DNA of 64,000 nucleotides from Mixophyes australis (GCA_036250195.1 JAVHZZ010000004.1:165862369-165926368), one strand, 5' to 3'. Counted from the first letter of the stretch, positions 1 to 11,229 are shown. Made by a program: numbers and translations. Notes: a model not told the origin generated them from the sequence alone.

Positions 1-829
1 CCAATACCTGAGCACCTGACATCAATGTGGTGGAGGTTACACTGCAGACTGCTCAATAATCGGTTTCGAATTATCAGACACTGGCCAGCACATAGTTTCA
101 TAATAAAACATCTCAAGTTAAAGTCATCATTTAAAGCTTTCTGAATAGCCTAGTCTCTTCAGAATAATGTCTATAAAATGGGGTGCCAATTTCACCTCTT
201 CCAGTATATTCCAGAGTAATTGTTATAAATTGGGCCTGATTCTCTGATATATCTGTTTGTGTATCGTATCTTGCGTGATTCCAGACAGCACATGTCCAGA
301 AATAGACATTACGCCAATGAGCACAATTGCAGGTAATTAATTTCTTCACACATCTTACACATATGACCCTTTACAACTTGAAAGTCAGAAAGGGGAGGGA
401 AGAGGTGGACTAATATACCTCTTGTACAGTAATCGTGTGTTAATGCAGATGTGGCTTATTCAGATCCTGTGTTCATCATAAGTATGCTTGTTTTATCTTT
501 TACACCTGCTACCAGGCTGATGTAAATACTGGATGATAGTGATGACCAACATGACATTACCTCTAAGAATCAGATTGCCAACTCACCTGTACACCTGACA
601 CCAATGATCCCAGCAAACACCGCTATATAAGACCATTAGAGGGAGACACCTATTGTGCCATTGTGCTTCTCAGAAGCGATGCGTTCATTGTTAATAAGGT
701 TGGTGAAACATTGTTTAATAAATTGAATGTATGTGTGTCAGTAGCAGCAAATTGAAAACTGTAAACACTGCACATTTTTTTTAAAGCAGTTGCGTATATT
801 AGAATTTAGGTATTATTTTTATTTTGGTA
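1..829. other. No gene seen; AT-rich DNA
   Basis: I see no coding or RNA gene here. Around 630-720 there is a TATA-like run and later an AATAAA-like hexamer, which would fit a decayed promoter or LTR fragment. I found no paired end or target duplication to support that. Confidence 0.5.
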
Positions 830-962
830 CTGAAGTCTTGGTACTACTCGTTTATTGTTTTGTACTGTTATTCCCTGTACTGTCCATTGTTTGTATTGTG
901 TACGGTGCTGCGGAAACCTTGTGACGCCTTATAAATAAATGATAATAATAATAATAATTTTT
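830..962 (+). repeat. LINE 3' tail (L2/CR1-like)
   Basis: The sequence ends in a conserved block around GCGGAAACC and CGCCTTATAAATAAATG, followed by an ATA trinucleotide run. The reverse complement of the same block is found at 51359-51470, next to recognisable LINE reverse-transcriptase C-terminal coding sequence. This is therefore a 5'-truncated LINE insertion reduced to its 3' end. Family placement is by recognition, not by a search. Confidence 0.6.
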
Positions 963-1878
963 TGTATGTTAGCATTTAGATTTTGTTTTCCTTTCTTTAT
1001 TTTTTTATTTTTAACTTACCACTTGGATTCTACTGTATGGCAATGAAAAATGTTGTTATAATAAATATTTTTTATTTGACCCACACAGACCTTCAATAAT
1101 AATAAGATTTCCATGCTACTACTTGTAGTGTATGCACATTAAATGGTGTCCCACTGGTAATGAAATAGTATGCCACAATAATATAATAAACTAAAACAAA
1201 ATTCCTTACATATAATCATTAATAAAATTTAGCCCACTAAATTATTCAGAAAATAATATGGAACCCGTAAGGTAATTAATAATAATATTTGCCCCTCTAA
1301 ATAAGAAATCATGATTACCCTCATAATTAAAAGTTGTATTGTGCATCCTGTTATGTTAACATTGGAAAGCTGATGTGTTTGCAAATCTTGCCTATCCAAA
1401 GCAGCGTGTTGACTCTGGTGCTTTCCACAGCAATATTGGGTGAGTTTGCATCGAGTTTGAATAAACCAACTGTTGGATAGGTATTTTAAATCGCCGGAGA
1501 TTTGATTTTGGAGTCTCAAAAGTCACGACTAACAATCGCTGATTATCTCGAGTGATTTGCAGCGATTTTGAAATCGCTGAAAAAATTCATACTTTGATAC
1601 GTTCACCCCATGGAGTCAAGAGATGGGGATATTGGGCTTTTATGATGATGTTCTTTATCTCGTTACTCATCTTCACCTTCACACTGGTGCTGTTCCTCAC
1701 CATGTACAGCTCACATAATAGAAAATATTAGAACCATATTAAAAGCATGTATATGTTAGTCTATTACATTTTTTACATTGGTCATCAATGTTTCATTATA
1801 TTTTGTACAACATTTGTCATCATGTATGTAGAGATACTTATTAGAAGGCTTCATCACACACATTTATAATTTGACATG
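963..1878. other. No gene seen; AT-rich DNA
   Basis: Only short AT-rich stretches and scattered stop codons are present. I recognise no repeat family in this stretch. Confidence 0.4.
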
Positions 1879-2106
1879 TCAAATGCATTGAGCTTTTAAC
1901 ACATATGTATAGGGGTTCACAGCCTTAACCTGCTCTGTCATCTTTTCCCAGTGTTTAGCCTTTTTGGTTAGCTTCTGGTTAGTGTAGTGCAGGTTATGCA
2001 CTAAGAGCCAAAACAGAAGCTCCACTTTTTGAGAGGTATAATTGGGCTGGCACCGCTTTGTGGTGGCTTGGCTTGGCCCAGCAGTTTCGTCCTCTGGCTG
2101 GGACAT
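1879..2106 (-). pseudogene. Myb/SANT-like DNA-binding fragment, possibly Harbinger-derived
   Basis: A 76-codon frame starting at a methionine at 2106 reads MSQPEDETAGP and then a block with the spacing of Myb/SANT-like (MADF-type) domains: YTSQKVELLFWLL near the N-terminus and a KxWEKM motif about 25 residues later. Proteins of this kind accompany PIF/Harbinger transposases in fish and frogs, which is known of the family. The frame stops before the third helix would be complete, and no transposase partner is nearby. It is probably a truncated transposon gene. A chance ORF is possible. Confidence 0.35.
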
Positions 2107-2263
2107 GATTTTGAATTTATTTATTCTCATTACAGCACAATAGCAAAATGGATGACAAGTGTCACAAAATGCGAATGCAAACTCCAGCTCTTCTGCTTTA
2201 TATAGTGTCTGACAAGGCATATGTTAGCACAGTGCTCCTGCCATATGTTGCGAAGGTAAGCCT

Positions 2264-2291
2264 TAGATATATATATATATATATATATATA
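2264..2291. repeat. (TA)n microsatellite
   Basis: A run of about 14 alternating T/A dinucleotides. Confidence 0.95.
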
Positions 2292-2979
2292 CAAAAGCTG
2301 GGTCTCCAGGAACAGAAAGAAATTCTGCAGCTCCTACACTGACTGCCATAGATTTCCACAGAACCGCCTACACTGTGCACCATGTGACCGCAGCGGTCAC
2401 ATGACCCTGTGATGTCATAGTGACGTGTAAGGGTACCGACGCTGAAGGGGATTTAGCCACTACCGAGAGAAGACCGAGGACCGCTGCGAGGCTGACAGCT
2501 GTGCATCCAGTCATGTAACCTGTTTCTGATGAGCTGCAGGATATCTACATCCACAAACTATAAAGTTTCGCTATCTGGTACGCATATATCTACACAAATG
2601 TGTCCTGGGTGTTTTCACATATATTATATGGAAATACTGTGAACATAGCCACCTTTATTTGAGAACAAGTTGTAACTTGTATCTCTACATTGGGTGTTTG
2701 ATTACAGCATTCATTTGCTGGTTTCTTCTCCACTGGTGTTCCCGGTCCTATTGTGGGTTTCTGTGTGATCCCAACATTTTACCAACATACTACACTATTG
2801 TGCGCCTCTTCCTCCATTTTTCTTCTATAGGTTGTTTCCATGCTACACCGCTTGGTTAAGGAAGATTGGCGGCCACCCGCACATGGGGAGTGTTTATTGA
2901 GAAGAATATAGACTTTTTGTCTGCTGGACTATTGGTGATTTGTTACAAAGCGCCATTTGTTGTATCTTGTTTTTTTGCA
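2292..2979. other. No gene seen
   Basis: A short GC-richer patch near 2390-2520 contains TGACGT-like motifs. No ORF with recognisable protein similarity is present. Confidence 0.4.
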
Positions 2980-3037
2980 ATATATATATATATATATATT
3001 TATATAGAGAGAGAGAGAGAAAGAGAAAGAGAAAAAA
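2980..3037. repeat. Compound (TA)n-(GA)n microsatellite
   Basis: A TA dinucleotide run passes directly into GA and AGA-rich purine repeats. Confidence 0.95.
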
Positions 3038-3329
3038 ATGATATAGATAAAATTTAATAATATTTATGTATTTATGTAAATGATGATGTTTAAAATGTGT
3101 TTTCAACAGAACAAAGCTGCCATTGGTGCCTTCACTGGCAGGCACAGGAGTAGGCCCAGTAGGATATTCTAAATGAGGCCCAGGAAGAGGCAGGGATGAA
3201 GAAGAATGTAAGTATCTTCATTTAAAAAGATAGCAGTAAATTTTAGCATGTTGTTTCTGTAGAAAAGTATAGACCGCACAAATTATTTATTTGCCTAGGC
3301 AAACTCTTTAATAAAAGGCTTTCAATTCC

Positions 3330-3547
3330 AAAGAGAGGAACATTTAAATGAGGCATTGTTTTTCTCTGGGGCGGGGGGTTTATGAAATGGCTGGGGTGGT
3401 GCAAATTAAATGGTTAAGGGAGAGGTCAATGAAATGGCTGGAGGATGAGATGAAATGTCTGAAATGTCTGAAAGGTACAGAAAACATGTCTGAAGGGGGC
3501 AAATTAAATGACTGAAGGTGGCTGATGAAATGGCTGGGGTGGTGGGG
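3330..3547. repeat. 'AAATGGCTG' minisatellite, left part of the target locus
   Basis: Diverged copies of a short unit containing GAAATGGCTG or AAATGTCTG are strung together. The array stops at TGGGG (3543-3547). The same TGGGG, followed by further GATGAAATGGCTG units, resumes at 16953. The array was therefore a single locus that was split by the family B retrotransposon. Confidence 0.8.
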
Positions 3548-3650
3548 TGCCACGAGCTGCGGCGGTACGCCACACCCTGGCGTGAACTAGCAGCCGGACG
3601 TGTGCTTTAGTTTCTGTGCTCTGTTATTATCCTTGTGGCATAGATGTTAG
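3548..3650 (+). repeat. Family B 5' LTR, first part
   Basis: These 103 bases match 16224-16323, the start of the 3' LTR, apart from a few substitutions and a 3-nt indel. The LTR resumes at 11422 after the nested element. GTTAG at 3646-3650 is the target duplication of that inner element. Confidence 0.95.
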
Positions 3651-5406
3651 TGTCACGGGCACTAGGAGTCTTTACCCAGGGATCACCAGGTGATAAGCTT
3701 ACCAGAGCAGTATAGGTGGTAATATGGTACTCTGGTAGCAGGGTGATCACGGAACAGGAGACAGCAGATGATAGAGATGCTCAGGAAAGTCTATGACTAG
3801 CAGCACTGGTAATATATATGTAGTAATACACGAGGAACTGTATGGACAAAGGACACGTGAGGGTAGTCAGTGGTCTGCGGTAGCAAGTTGTACCACTGCT
3901 ATAGTGAGGAGGAATGTCCAACAGAAACGAGGAGGTGATGAGAGTCAGCAGTCTGCGGTTAGCAAGTTGTACCGCTGTCTGGGTGAAGGAATGGAATCCA
4001 AGTGGAGGTATCCGGGGAGTCAGTGGTCTGCGTTAGCAAGTTGTACCACTGCTATGTGAGAGGATACTGGAACAGGTGACACAGGAAACAGGGATCGGTG
4101 GTCTGCCTCTAGCAAGTTGTACCACTGAATATATATGTGAGGAGGAGCACGGGGAGAGACTGCAATACAGAGGATACACAGGCACCTTGAACTTGATCCA
4201 CAATGACATGCACAATATAGTAATGACTGAACAGCACTGCAATAATAGAAAGTCACAGAAACTATCCGGGCAAAAGATAACACAGTCAATGATGGCAATA
4301 GTCTCAGCGGATAGTAAACTCCAGAGGAGAACAACTCAGTCCAGCAAGATATGCAATACATCAGCACAGTCAATGAGAAGTATGCATACCGTGGTTCAGG
4401 AGCAGGCTGTCAGACAGGAGTGCAGAGATACCTGAACGGCTGAAGGCCGGCAGGATGCGAAGTCCCTGGAGGGTGAAGCGGTAATCAAGTAGGTGCAGCG
4501 CACAGGTAGGTAGACCAGCAGGGGAACAAATACTCAGGAAGCAGTAGTATGTAGAACTGGACTCCTGGAGGACCCTGAAGAGTAGCGATGGTCTAGATGA
4601 GATGAAAGCAGTGAGGCGCAGATCCGATGCAGACTGGGAGTAGAGACCAGCAGGAACACTTGAGAAGCACGGAGAGCGGATCAGCTGTTGTAGACACGAG
4701 TAGAACTGAGGAGTAGCAGCCAGCAGGACTCTGCAGGTACACGGAGGTAGCAGATAGCAACCAGCAGGTGCAGCCACGATGAAACACGGGAGAGCAGAGC
4801 TGAGCTGGAACTGTTGAGCACGGAGAGCAGCGGATAGGAATCAGTTGTAGCAGTCTCGAGGAACACGGGAGAGTTGAGATGAGCTGAAGACTGAAGCGCA
4901 CGGAGGCAGCAGGTAGGAATCAGCCAAACAGTCACGATGAAACACAGCAGAGTTGAAGTGGTTTGAAGACTGCAGTGCACGGAGGCAGCGGATAGGAATC
5001 AGCTAACAGTCACGATGAAACACAGCAGAGTTGAAGTGGTTTGAAGACTGTAGTGCACGGAGGCAGCGGATAGGAATCAGCTAACAGTCACGATGAAACA
5101 CAGCAGAGTTGAAGTGGTCTGGAAACCACAGGAGTAAAAGTGGTCTGGAAACCACAGGAATCAGCAGCGCTGAATACACGAGGAAACACCTTCAGAGGCT
5201 CATGGGGAATGAGACTCCAAGATCAGGCAACGTGGTATTGACCACAGGTGCTTAATATAGGGAGTGTTGCCTGATCAGCCAATTAAGTTAAAGGAACAGG
5301 TACTGAAGGTTTTAAAAAGGGCTGCGCATGCGCAGACCCTCAGGATGGTGGACGGCCACGGTTCCTAAACATACGGGAAGAAGCACTCACAGTCTGGTGA
5401 GTGACA
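3651..5406 (-). repeat. Family A copy 1, 3' LTR
   Basis: A 1756-bp LTR. In element orientation it begins TGTCACTCACC and ends CCCGTGACA. It carries the four-hairpin array (3868-4127 in window coordinates) and 76-80-bp tandem units at about 4690-5130. The last codons of pol run into it. Confidence 0.95.
3868..4127 (-). repeat. Four-hairpin array in family A LTR (copy 1, 3' LTR)
   Basis: Four copies of a 31-32-nt inverted repeat lie at 3868-3898, 3946-3977, 4021-4051 and 4096-4127, spaced about 75-78 bp. Two of the stems have acquired mismatches in this copy. Confidence 0.85.
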
Positions 5407-8400
5407 GTACCCCCCTTTTAAAGGTGGGCACAGAACGCCTGGAACTGGGCTTGTCCGGATTTTTGGAATAAAACTTCTTAAGAAGAGCTGGGGCGTTGAG
5501 ATCTTCAGCTTTGATCCATGAACGCTCCTCAGGACCAAAGCCCTTCCAATGAACGAGGAAACGGAGAACTCCTCGCGAAATTTTTGCGTCCAATACATGA
5601 GTAATCTCGAAATCCTCCTCCTGATGAACTTGAACTGGCTGAGGTGCTGAAGGAGGAGTCGAGAAACGGTTGATGATGAGAGGTTTGAGCAAGGACACAT
5701 GGAAGGCATTGGAAATACGAAGGTTCTTAGGAAGTAGAAGTTTGAAACAAACTGGATTTATCAAGTGAATGATCCTATATGGACCAATAAAACGAGGAGC
5801 GAATTTCATAGATGGGACCTTCAAACGAATATTTTTGGTAGATAACCAGACACGATCTCCAATTTTTAGTGGTGGAATAGCCCGCCTCTTCTTATTTGCG
5901 AAAGACTTATATTTGGCAGATGTCTTCTTTAAACAGGTTTTGACCTGAGACCAAATATTTTTGAAGGTCTGACAAACAGTCTCTACAGCAGGAACTTGGG
6001 TGGGAGGGAGGGCAGGAAATTCCGGAAAAGATGGATGGTGACCGTAAACCACAAAGAATGGAGTTTTGGACGATGACTCATGGTACATGTTGTTATGGGC
6101 GAATTCAGCCCAAGGAAGCAATTCTACCCAGTTGTCTTGATTGGCTGTTGAGAACATCCTTATAAAGGTCTCGAGATCTTGATTGACCCGTTCAGTTTGT
6201 CCGTTTGATTGCGGATGGTAAGAAGATGAGAGTGCTAATCGTATGCCCAAGGTTTTACAAAGGGCCCGCCAGAATCTGGAAACGAATTGTACTCCTCTAT
6301 CTGACACAATCTCAGACGGACATCCATGGATACGAAAGATTTCCTTAACGAAATGTTCAGCCAGAGTAGACGAGGAAGGCAAACCAGACAAAGGGACAAA
6401 ATGAGCCATCTTCGAAAATCTGTCTACCACTACCCAAATAGTATTACAATTTTTACTAGATGGCAGATCAGTAACAAAGTCCATACTAATATGGGTCCAG
6501 GGCTTGGACGAAATGGGTAGTGGTTGCAGCAACCCCGCTGGAGTTCTGCGGGAGGATTTAAACTGAGAACACAAATCACAAGAAGCAACAAACTCTTTGA
6601 CGTCTCTCCTCATCGAGGGCCACCAGTAACTTCGAGAGAGAATCTCAAAGGTCTTGCGTTTACCAGCATGTCCAGAAAAACGAGAAGAATGGAACCACAA
6701 AAGGATTTTCCTCCTAAGAGTAGGAGGCACGAGGGTCTTCCCAAATGGTAGCACTTTAGTGGAAGAAGCAGCCAGCGAGATACATTTGGGGTCTAGTATA
6801 GAATGGTTGGAAACCTCTTCAACGTCAGAGGACGTCACAAAAGCTCGAGATAGAGCGTCAGCTTTCTTGTTCTTGGCAGCTGGTTTGAAGGTTATGATTA
6901 ATTCGAAATGGGAAAAGAAAAGAGACCATCTTGCTTGACGAGGATTCAAGCATTGGGCAGACTGTAGATATGACAGGTTCTTATGATCCGTGAAAATCGT
7001 CACAGCGTGACGAGCTCCTTCCAATAAGTATCTCCACTCCTCTAATGCAACTTTGATAGCTAGCAACTCCTTGTCCCCGATCGTGTAATTTTTCTCTGCA
7101 GGCAGGAGACCCCGAGAGTAAAAGGCACAAGGATGGAATTTTTGTTGCTCCGAGCGTTGGGAGAGAATGGCTCCTAAGCCCACATTAGAGGCATCTACTT
7201 CTAGGAAGAAGGGAAGTGTCACATCAGGCTGTCGAAGAATGGGAGCAGAGGAGAAGGACTCTTTAAGAATTTGAAAGGCTTGGAGGGCCTCGGATGACCA
7301 TTGCTTAGTATTGGCCCCTTTACGAGTCAGGGCCACAATAGGAGATGCAATGGACGAGAAGTCTTGAATGAAGCGTCTATAGTAATTGGCGAAACCTAAA
7401 AAACGCTGGATAGCACGAAGAGTAGTTGGCTGGGGCCAATGTAATACAGCATTCACCTTTTCTGGATCCATTTTTAGGCCAACTCCGGAAACAATATACC
7501 CCAAAAATGGAATCTGGGGCAACTCGAATGAACATTTTTCTAGTTTGCAGAATAATGAATTTTTCCGGAGTCTGGAAAGGACCTCTGCCACATGTTGGTG
7601 ATGAGAAGGCAGGTCCTGTGAAAAGATCAATATGTCGTCCAGGTAGACAACGACACATACATATAATAAGTCCCGAAAGATCTCATTAACGAAGCCTTGG
7701 AAAACAGCGGGGGCATTGCACAACCTGAAAGGCATTACTAGATATTCATAATGCCCATCTCTGGTGTTGAACGCTGTCTTCCATTCGTCACCGGGACGGA
7801 TTCTAATTAAATTATAGGCACCACGAAGATCCAACTTGGTAAAGATCCGAGCTCCCTTGATGCGATCAAATAACTCAGTGATCAACGGAATGGGATACCG
7901 ATTCTTAATAGTAATGGCATTGAGTCCACGAAAATCTATGCAGGGGCGTAGTGATCCATCCTTCTTTTTTACGAAGAAGAACCCGGCTCCAGCGGGAGAG
8001 GTGGAAGGTCGAATAAACCCTCGCTGGAGATTCTCCTGGATGTACTCAGATGTAGCTTGAGTTTCAGGTAACGAAAGTGGATAGACCCGACCCCTAGGAG
8101 GAGTCTTGCCAGGTAGAAGATCGATCGGACAATCCCAAGAACGATGAGGAGGAAGACGTTCAGACTGAGCTTTATCAAAAACATCGGCAAATGAAGCATA
8201 CTGAGGAGGGAGTCCCGGTGAGGAAGATGAGATGGAAGATTGCTGTACTTTAAGAGGAATGACTTGAGAAAGACAACGATGATGACATTCAGCTCCCCAA
8301 GACGTAACTTGAGGAGTGCGCCAGTCAATCTGGGGAGAATGACATTGAAGCCATGGAAGGCCTAAGACAATCGGACTTGTCGTAACAGGAAGAATTAAAA

Positions 8401-8734
8401 ACGAAATCTCTTCATGGTGTAGCACACCAATCTGAAGCGTTACTGGAGACGTACTCTGGGTGATTAGACCATTGATGAGACGTGATCCATCTATAGCAGT
8501 CACAGTAATCGGAGTTTTCAAAGTAATCACTGGTAGGGACCATTGATTCACTAGGGATTTAGAAATGAAATTTCCTGCTGCTCCAGAATCAATCAGTGCC
8601 TGAGACTCAAAGGATTTGGTAGCAAAGGAAATCGTAACATCAAAAGCGCAGACTTTTAGTTTCGTAGAAGATGGAGAGGACTCCAGGGACCCTAACTTCA
8701 CCTCTCCAGAACTAGTTAGGGCCTGGCATTTCCC
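5387..8734 (-). CDS. pol: Family A pol: protease-RT-RNase H-integrase-chromodomain
   Basis: An open frame of 1104 codons from a GTG at 8701, and open further back to the slip site at 8728-8734. It has no natural ATG, so it is probably made only by -1 frameshifting from gag. Counting from 8701, the protease motif DSG is at residues 38-40. RT has LDLRGAYN at 290-297 and YLDD at 353-356. RNase H acidic residues are D503, E545, D572 and D614. The integrase zinc ligands are H671, H678, C708 and C711, and the catalytic triad is D741, D801 and E837, an exact DD35E spacing. A chromodomain lies at about 1030-1078 with LVHWKGFGPEERSW. All catalytic residues look intact. The stop at 5387-5389 lies inside the 3' LTR. 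In this family integrase would act in the nucleus, with the chromodomain expected to bind modified histone tails. Confidence 0.97.
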   Translation of the reverse strand, partial: GKCQALTSSGEVKLGSLESSPSSTKLKVCAFDVTISFATKSFESQALIDSGAAGNFISKSLVNQWSLPVITLKTPITVTAIDGSRLINGLITQSTSPVTLQIGVLHHEEISFLILPVTTSPIVLGLPWLQCHSPQIDWRTPQVTSWGAECHHRCLSQVIPLKVQQSSISSSSPGLPPQYASFADVFDKAQSERLPPHRSWDCPIDLLPGKTPPRGRVYPLSLPETQATSEYIQENLQRGFIRPSTSPAGAGFFFVKKKDGSLRPCIDFRGLNAITIKNRYPIPLITELFDRIKGARIFTKLDLRGAYNLIRIRPGDEWKTAFNTRDGHYEYLVMPFRLCNAPAVFQGFVNEIFRDLLYVCVVVYLDDILIFSQDLPSHHQHVAEVLSRLRKNSLFCKLEKCSFELPQIPFLGYIVSGVGLKMDPEKVNAVLHWPQPTTLRAIQRFLGFANYYRRFIQDFSSIASPIVALTRKGANTKQWSSEALQAFQILKESFSSAPILRQPDVTLPFFLEVDASNVGLGAILSQRSEQQKFHPCAFYSRGLLPAEKNYTIGDKELLAIKVALEEWRYLLEGARHAVTIFTDHKNLSYLQSAQCLNPRQARWSLFFSHFELIITFKPAAKNKKADALSRAFVTSSDVEEVSNHSILDPKCISLAASSTKVLPFGKTLVPPTLRRKILLWFHSSRFSGHAGKRKTFEILSRSYWWPSMRRDVKEFVASCDLCSQFKSSRRTPAGLLQPLPISSKPWTHISMDFVTDLPSSKNCNTIWVVVDRFSKMAHFVPLSGLPSSSTLAEHFVKEIFRIHGCPSEIVSDRGVQFVSRFWRALCKTLGIRLALSSSYHPQSNGQTERVNQDLETFIRMFSTANQDNWVELLPWAEFAHNNMYHESSSKTPFFVVYGHHPSFPEFPALPPTQVPAVETVCQTFKNIWSQVKTCLKKTSAKYKSFANKKRRAIPPLKIGDRVWLSTKNIRLKVPSMKFAPRFIGPYRIIHLINPVCFKLLLPKNLRISNAFHVSLLKPLIINRFSTPPSAPQPVQVHQEEDFEITHVLDAKISRGVLRFLVHWKGFGPEERSWIKAEDLNAPALLKKFYSKNPDKPSSRRSVPTFKRGVLSLTRL
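5407..5419 (-). promoter_or_regulatory. Polypurine tract, family A copy 1
   Basis: On the minus strand AAAAGGGGGGTAC lies directly against the 3' LTR start. This is the expected primer for plus-strand synthesis. It is also coding: pol reads through it (KRGV) and stops inside the LTR. Confidence 0.85.
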
Positions 8735-9648
8735 GATTTCTTAGGGCAAGAACTGAGCATATGTGTGGAATCAGCACAATAGATACAAAGTCTATTCTTT
8801 ACTCTTCGTTTCCTCTCCTCTAAAGATAATTTGGAACGTCCTATCTCCATGGGAATCACAGAAGGTGAAGCTGGACGAAATTGAGGGGTTGAGCGAAGAG
8901 GTGCTTTAATTGAAGTTGTTTTCTCAGATTCTCTTTCACGAAACCTCATGTCTACACGATGGCAAAGAGAGATCAAATCTTCTAATGACGTAGGAAGCTC
9001 TTGGGTAGTCAGTGCATCTTTAATTTTATTGGAGAGCCCCTGCCAGAAGGCGGCAATTAATGCTTCAGTGTTTCACTGAAGTTCAGAGGCTAATATCCTA
9101 AATTGAATGACGTACTGGCCTACTGTATGAGAACCCTGATGTAAACGAAGAATGCTGGAAGCAGCGGAGGTCACACGACCTGGTTCATCGAACACACTTC
9201 GGAACGTAGAAATGAATTTGGCACTATCTTGTAATACAGGATCGTTTCTCTCCCACAGAGGGGAGGCCCAAGCCAGAGCTTGTCCAGAAAACAATGAGAT
9301 AAGATAGGCCACTCTGGAACGATGGGTAGAAAAATTTTGAGGTTGGAGCTCAAAATGAACTGAGCATTGGTTGAGAAAACCCCTACAAGTTTTGGGGTCT
9401 CCATCGTACTTTGACAGAGTAGGCAGGTGAAGCGTGGAAGCTGTAGACACCTGGGATGGCACTGGGGAAACGAAGGAAAGCACAGGAACTTCAACATTAG
9501 CTGTAACAGGCTGTCCAGATGGTCCTTGGGAGGCTAACGACTGGTAGCATTGAAGTAACAGCTGTTGGCGAGCATCCTGTTGCTCCACACGGGTGACCAG
9601 ATGCTGCAGCATCTCTTTGGCTGTAGGTTCCGTATCTGGGTCTGTCAT
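8716..9648 (-). pseudogene. gag: Family A gag, one nonsense codon
   Basis: The frame is 311 codons including the stop, starting at an ATG immediately after the primer-binding site. It encodes a capsid-type region and a C-terminal zinc knuckle CIYCADSTHMLSSC (C-X2-C-X4-H-X4-C). A TGA at 9073-9075 interrupts it at codon 192; the sister copy at 43109 has TGG at the same site, so this is a single G-to-A change. Gag would form the intracellular particle and bind genomic RNA through the knuckle. Without the full product this copy would depend on Gag from elsewhere. The frame ends three codons past the frameshift heptamer, as expected for a slip-site overlap. Confidence 0.93.
8728..8734 (-). promoter_or_regulatory. 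-1 ribosomal frameshift heptamer GGGAAAT
   Basis: Reading gag from the ATG at 9648, the heptamer falls in the phase G GGA AAT, the X XXY YYZ phase needed for -1 slippage. Zero-frame gag stops at TAA (8716-8718), three codons after AAT. The -1 frame is open from here through all of pol. The mammalian gene PEG10, derived from a sushi-type element, uses GGGAAAC in the same way (established knowledge). A downstream pseudoknot was not checked. Confidence 0.8.
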
Positions 9649-9659
9649 GGCTTGATCTT
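9649..9659 (-). promoter_or_regulatory. Self-primer binding site, family A copy 1
   Basis: On the minus strand AAGATCAAGCC sits two bases after the 5' LTR and directly before the gag ATG. It lacks the TGG start of tRNA-type sites. Its reverse complement matches 9 of 11 bases of the predicted RNA 5' end in the LTR. In the sister element at 42527 the match is 11 of 11. Confidence 0.75.
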
Positions 9660-9878
9660 ACTGTCACGGGCACTAGGAGTCTTTACCCAGGGATTAACAG
9701 GTGATAAGCTTACCAGAGCAGTATAGGTGGTAATATGGTACTCTGGTAGCAGGGTGATCACGGAACAGGAGACAGCAGATGATAGAGATGCTCAGGAAAG
9801 TCTATGACTAGCAGCACTGGTAATATATATGTAGTAATACACGAGGAACTGTATGGACAAAGGACACGTGAGGGTAGT

Positions 9879-10138
9879 CAGTGGTCTGCGGTAGCAAGTT
9901 GTACCACTGCTATAGTGAGGAGGAATGTCCAACAGAAACGAGGAGGTGATGAGAGTCAGCGGTCTGCGGTTAGCAAGTTGTACCGCTGTCTGGGTGAAGG
10001 AATGGAATCCAAGTGGAGGTATCCGGGGAGTCAGTGGTCTGCGTTAGCAAGTTGTACCACTGCTATGTGAGAGGATACTGGAACAGGTGACACAGGAAAC
10101 AGGGATCAGTGGTCTGCCTCTAGCAAGTTGTACCACTG
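9879..10138 (-). repeat. Four-hairpin array in family A LTR (copy 1, 5' LTR)
   Basis: Hairpins lie at 9879-9909, 9957-9988, 10032-10062 and 10107-10138, spaced 75-78 bp. Three have CAGTGGT/ACCACTG stems. The one at 9957 has CAGCGGT/ACCGCTG, a compensatory change. The loop side is conserved as the complement of ACAACTTGCTA. Confidence 0.9.
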
Positions 10139-11229
10139 AATATATATGTGAGGAGGAGCACGGGGAGAGACTGCAATACAGAGGATACACGGGCACCTTG
10201 AACTTGATCCACAATGACATGCACAATATAGTAATGACTGAACAGCACTGCAATAATAGAAAGTCACAGAAACTATCCGGGCAAAAGATAACACAGTCAA
10301 TGATGGCAATAGTCTCAGCGGATAGTAAACTCCAGAGGAGAACAACTCAGTCCAGCAAGATATGCAATACACCAGCACAGTCAATGAGAAGTATGCATAC
10401 CGTGGTTCAGGAGCAGGCTGTCAGACAGGAGTGCAGAGATACCTGAACGGCTGAAGGCCGGCAGGATGCGAAGTCCCTGGAGGGTGAAGCGGTAATCAAG
10501 TAGGTGCAGCGCACAGGTAGGTAGACCAGCAGGGGAACAAATACTCAGGAAGCAGTAGTATGTAGAACTGGACTCCTGGAGGACCCTGAAGAGTAGCGAT
10601 TGTCTAGACGAGATGAAAGCAGTGAGGCGCAGATCCGATGCAGACTGGGAGTAGAGACCAGCAGGAACACTTGAGAAGCACGGAGAGCGGATCAGCTGTT
10701 GTAGACACGAGTAGAACTGAGGAGTAGCAGCCAGCAGGACTCTGCAGGTACACGGAGGTAGCAGATAGCAACCAGCAGGTGCAGCCACGATGAAACACGG
10801 GAGAGCAGAGCTGAGCTGGAACTGTTGAGCACGGAGAGCAGCGGATAGGAATCAGTTGTAGCAGTCTCGAGGAACACGGGAGAGTTGAGATGAGCTGAAG
10901 ACTGAAGCGCACGGAGGCAGCAGGTAGGAATCAGCCAAACAGTCACGATGAAACACAGCAGAGTTGAAGTGGTTTGAAGACTGTAGTGCACGGAGGCAGC
11001 GGATAGGAATCAGCTAACAGTCACGATGAAACACAGCAGAGTTGAAGTGGTTTGAAGACTGTAGTGCACGGAGGCAGCGGATAGGAATCAGCTAACAGTC
11101 ACGATGAAACACAGCAGAGTTGAAGTGGTCTGGAAACCACAGGAGTAGAAGTGGTCTGGAAACCACAGGAATCAGCAGCGCTGAATACACGAGGAAACAC
11201 CTTCAGAGGCTCATGGGGAATGAGACTCC

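Noticed and set aside
3111..3208. Segment with an AG before it and GTAAGT after it, resembling an internal exon
   Set aside because: The frame that looks best contains an in-frame stop, and no neighbouring exon was found. Splice-like motifs occur often by chance.
4020..4980. Several 90-135-codon frames inside the family A LTRs (also at 10031-10991, 41228-42142, 45288-46202)
   Set aside because: They lie in the repeat-built R-U5 region, recur only because the LTR is repeated, have Ser/Leu/Cys-biased composition and match no protein type.
6326..8060. Plus-strand frames across 6326-8060
   Set aside because: They are antisense shadows of the intact minus-strand pol.
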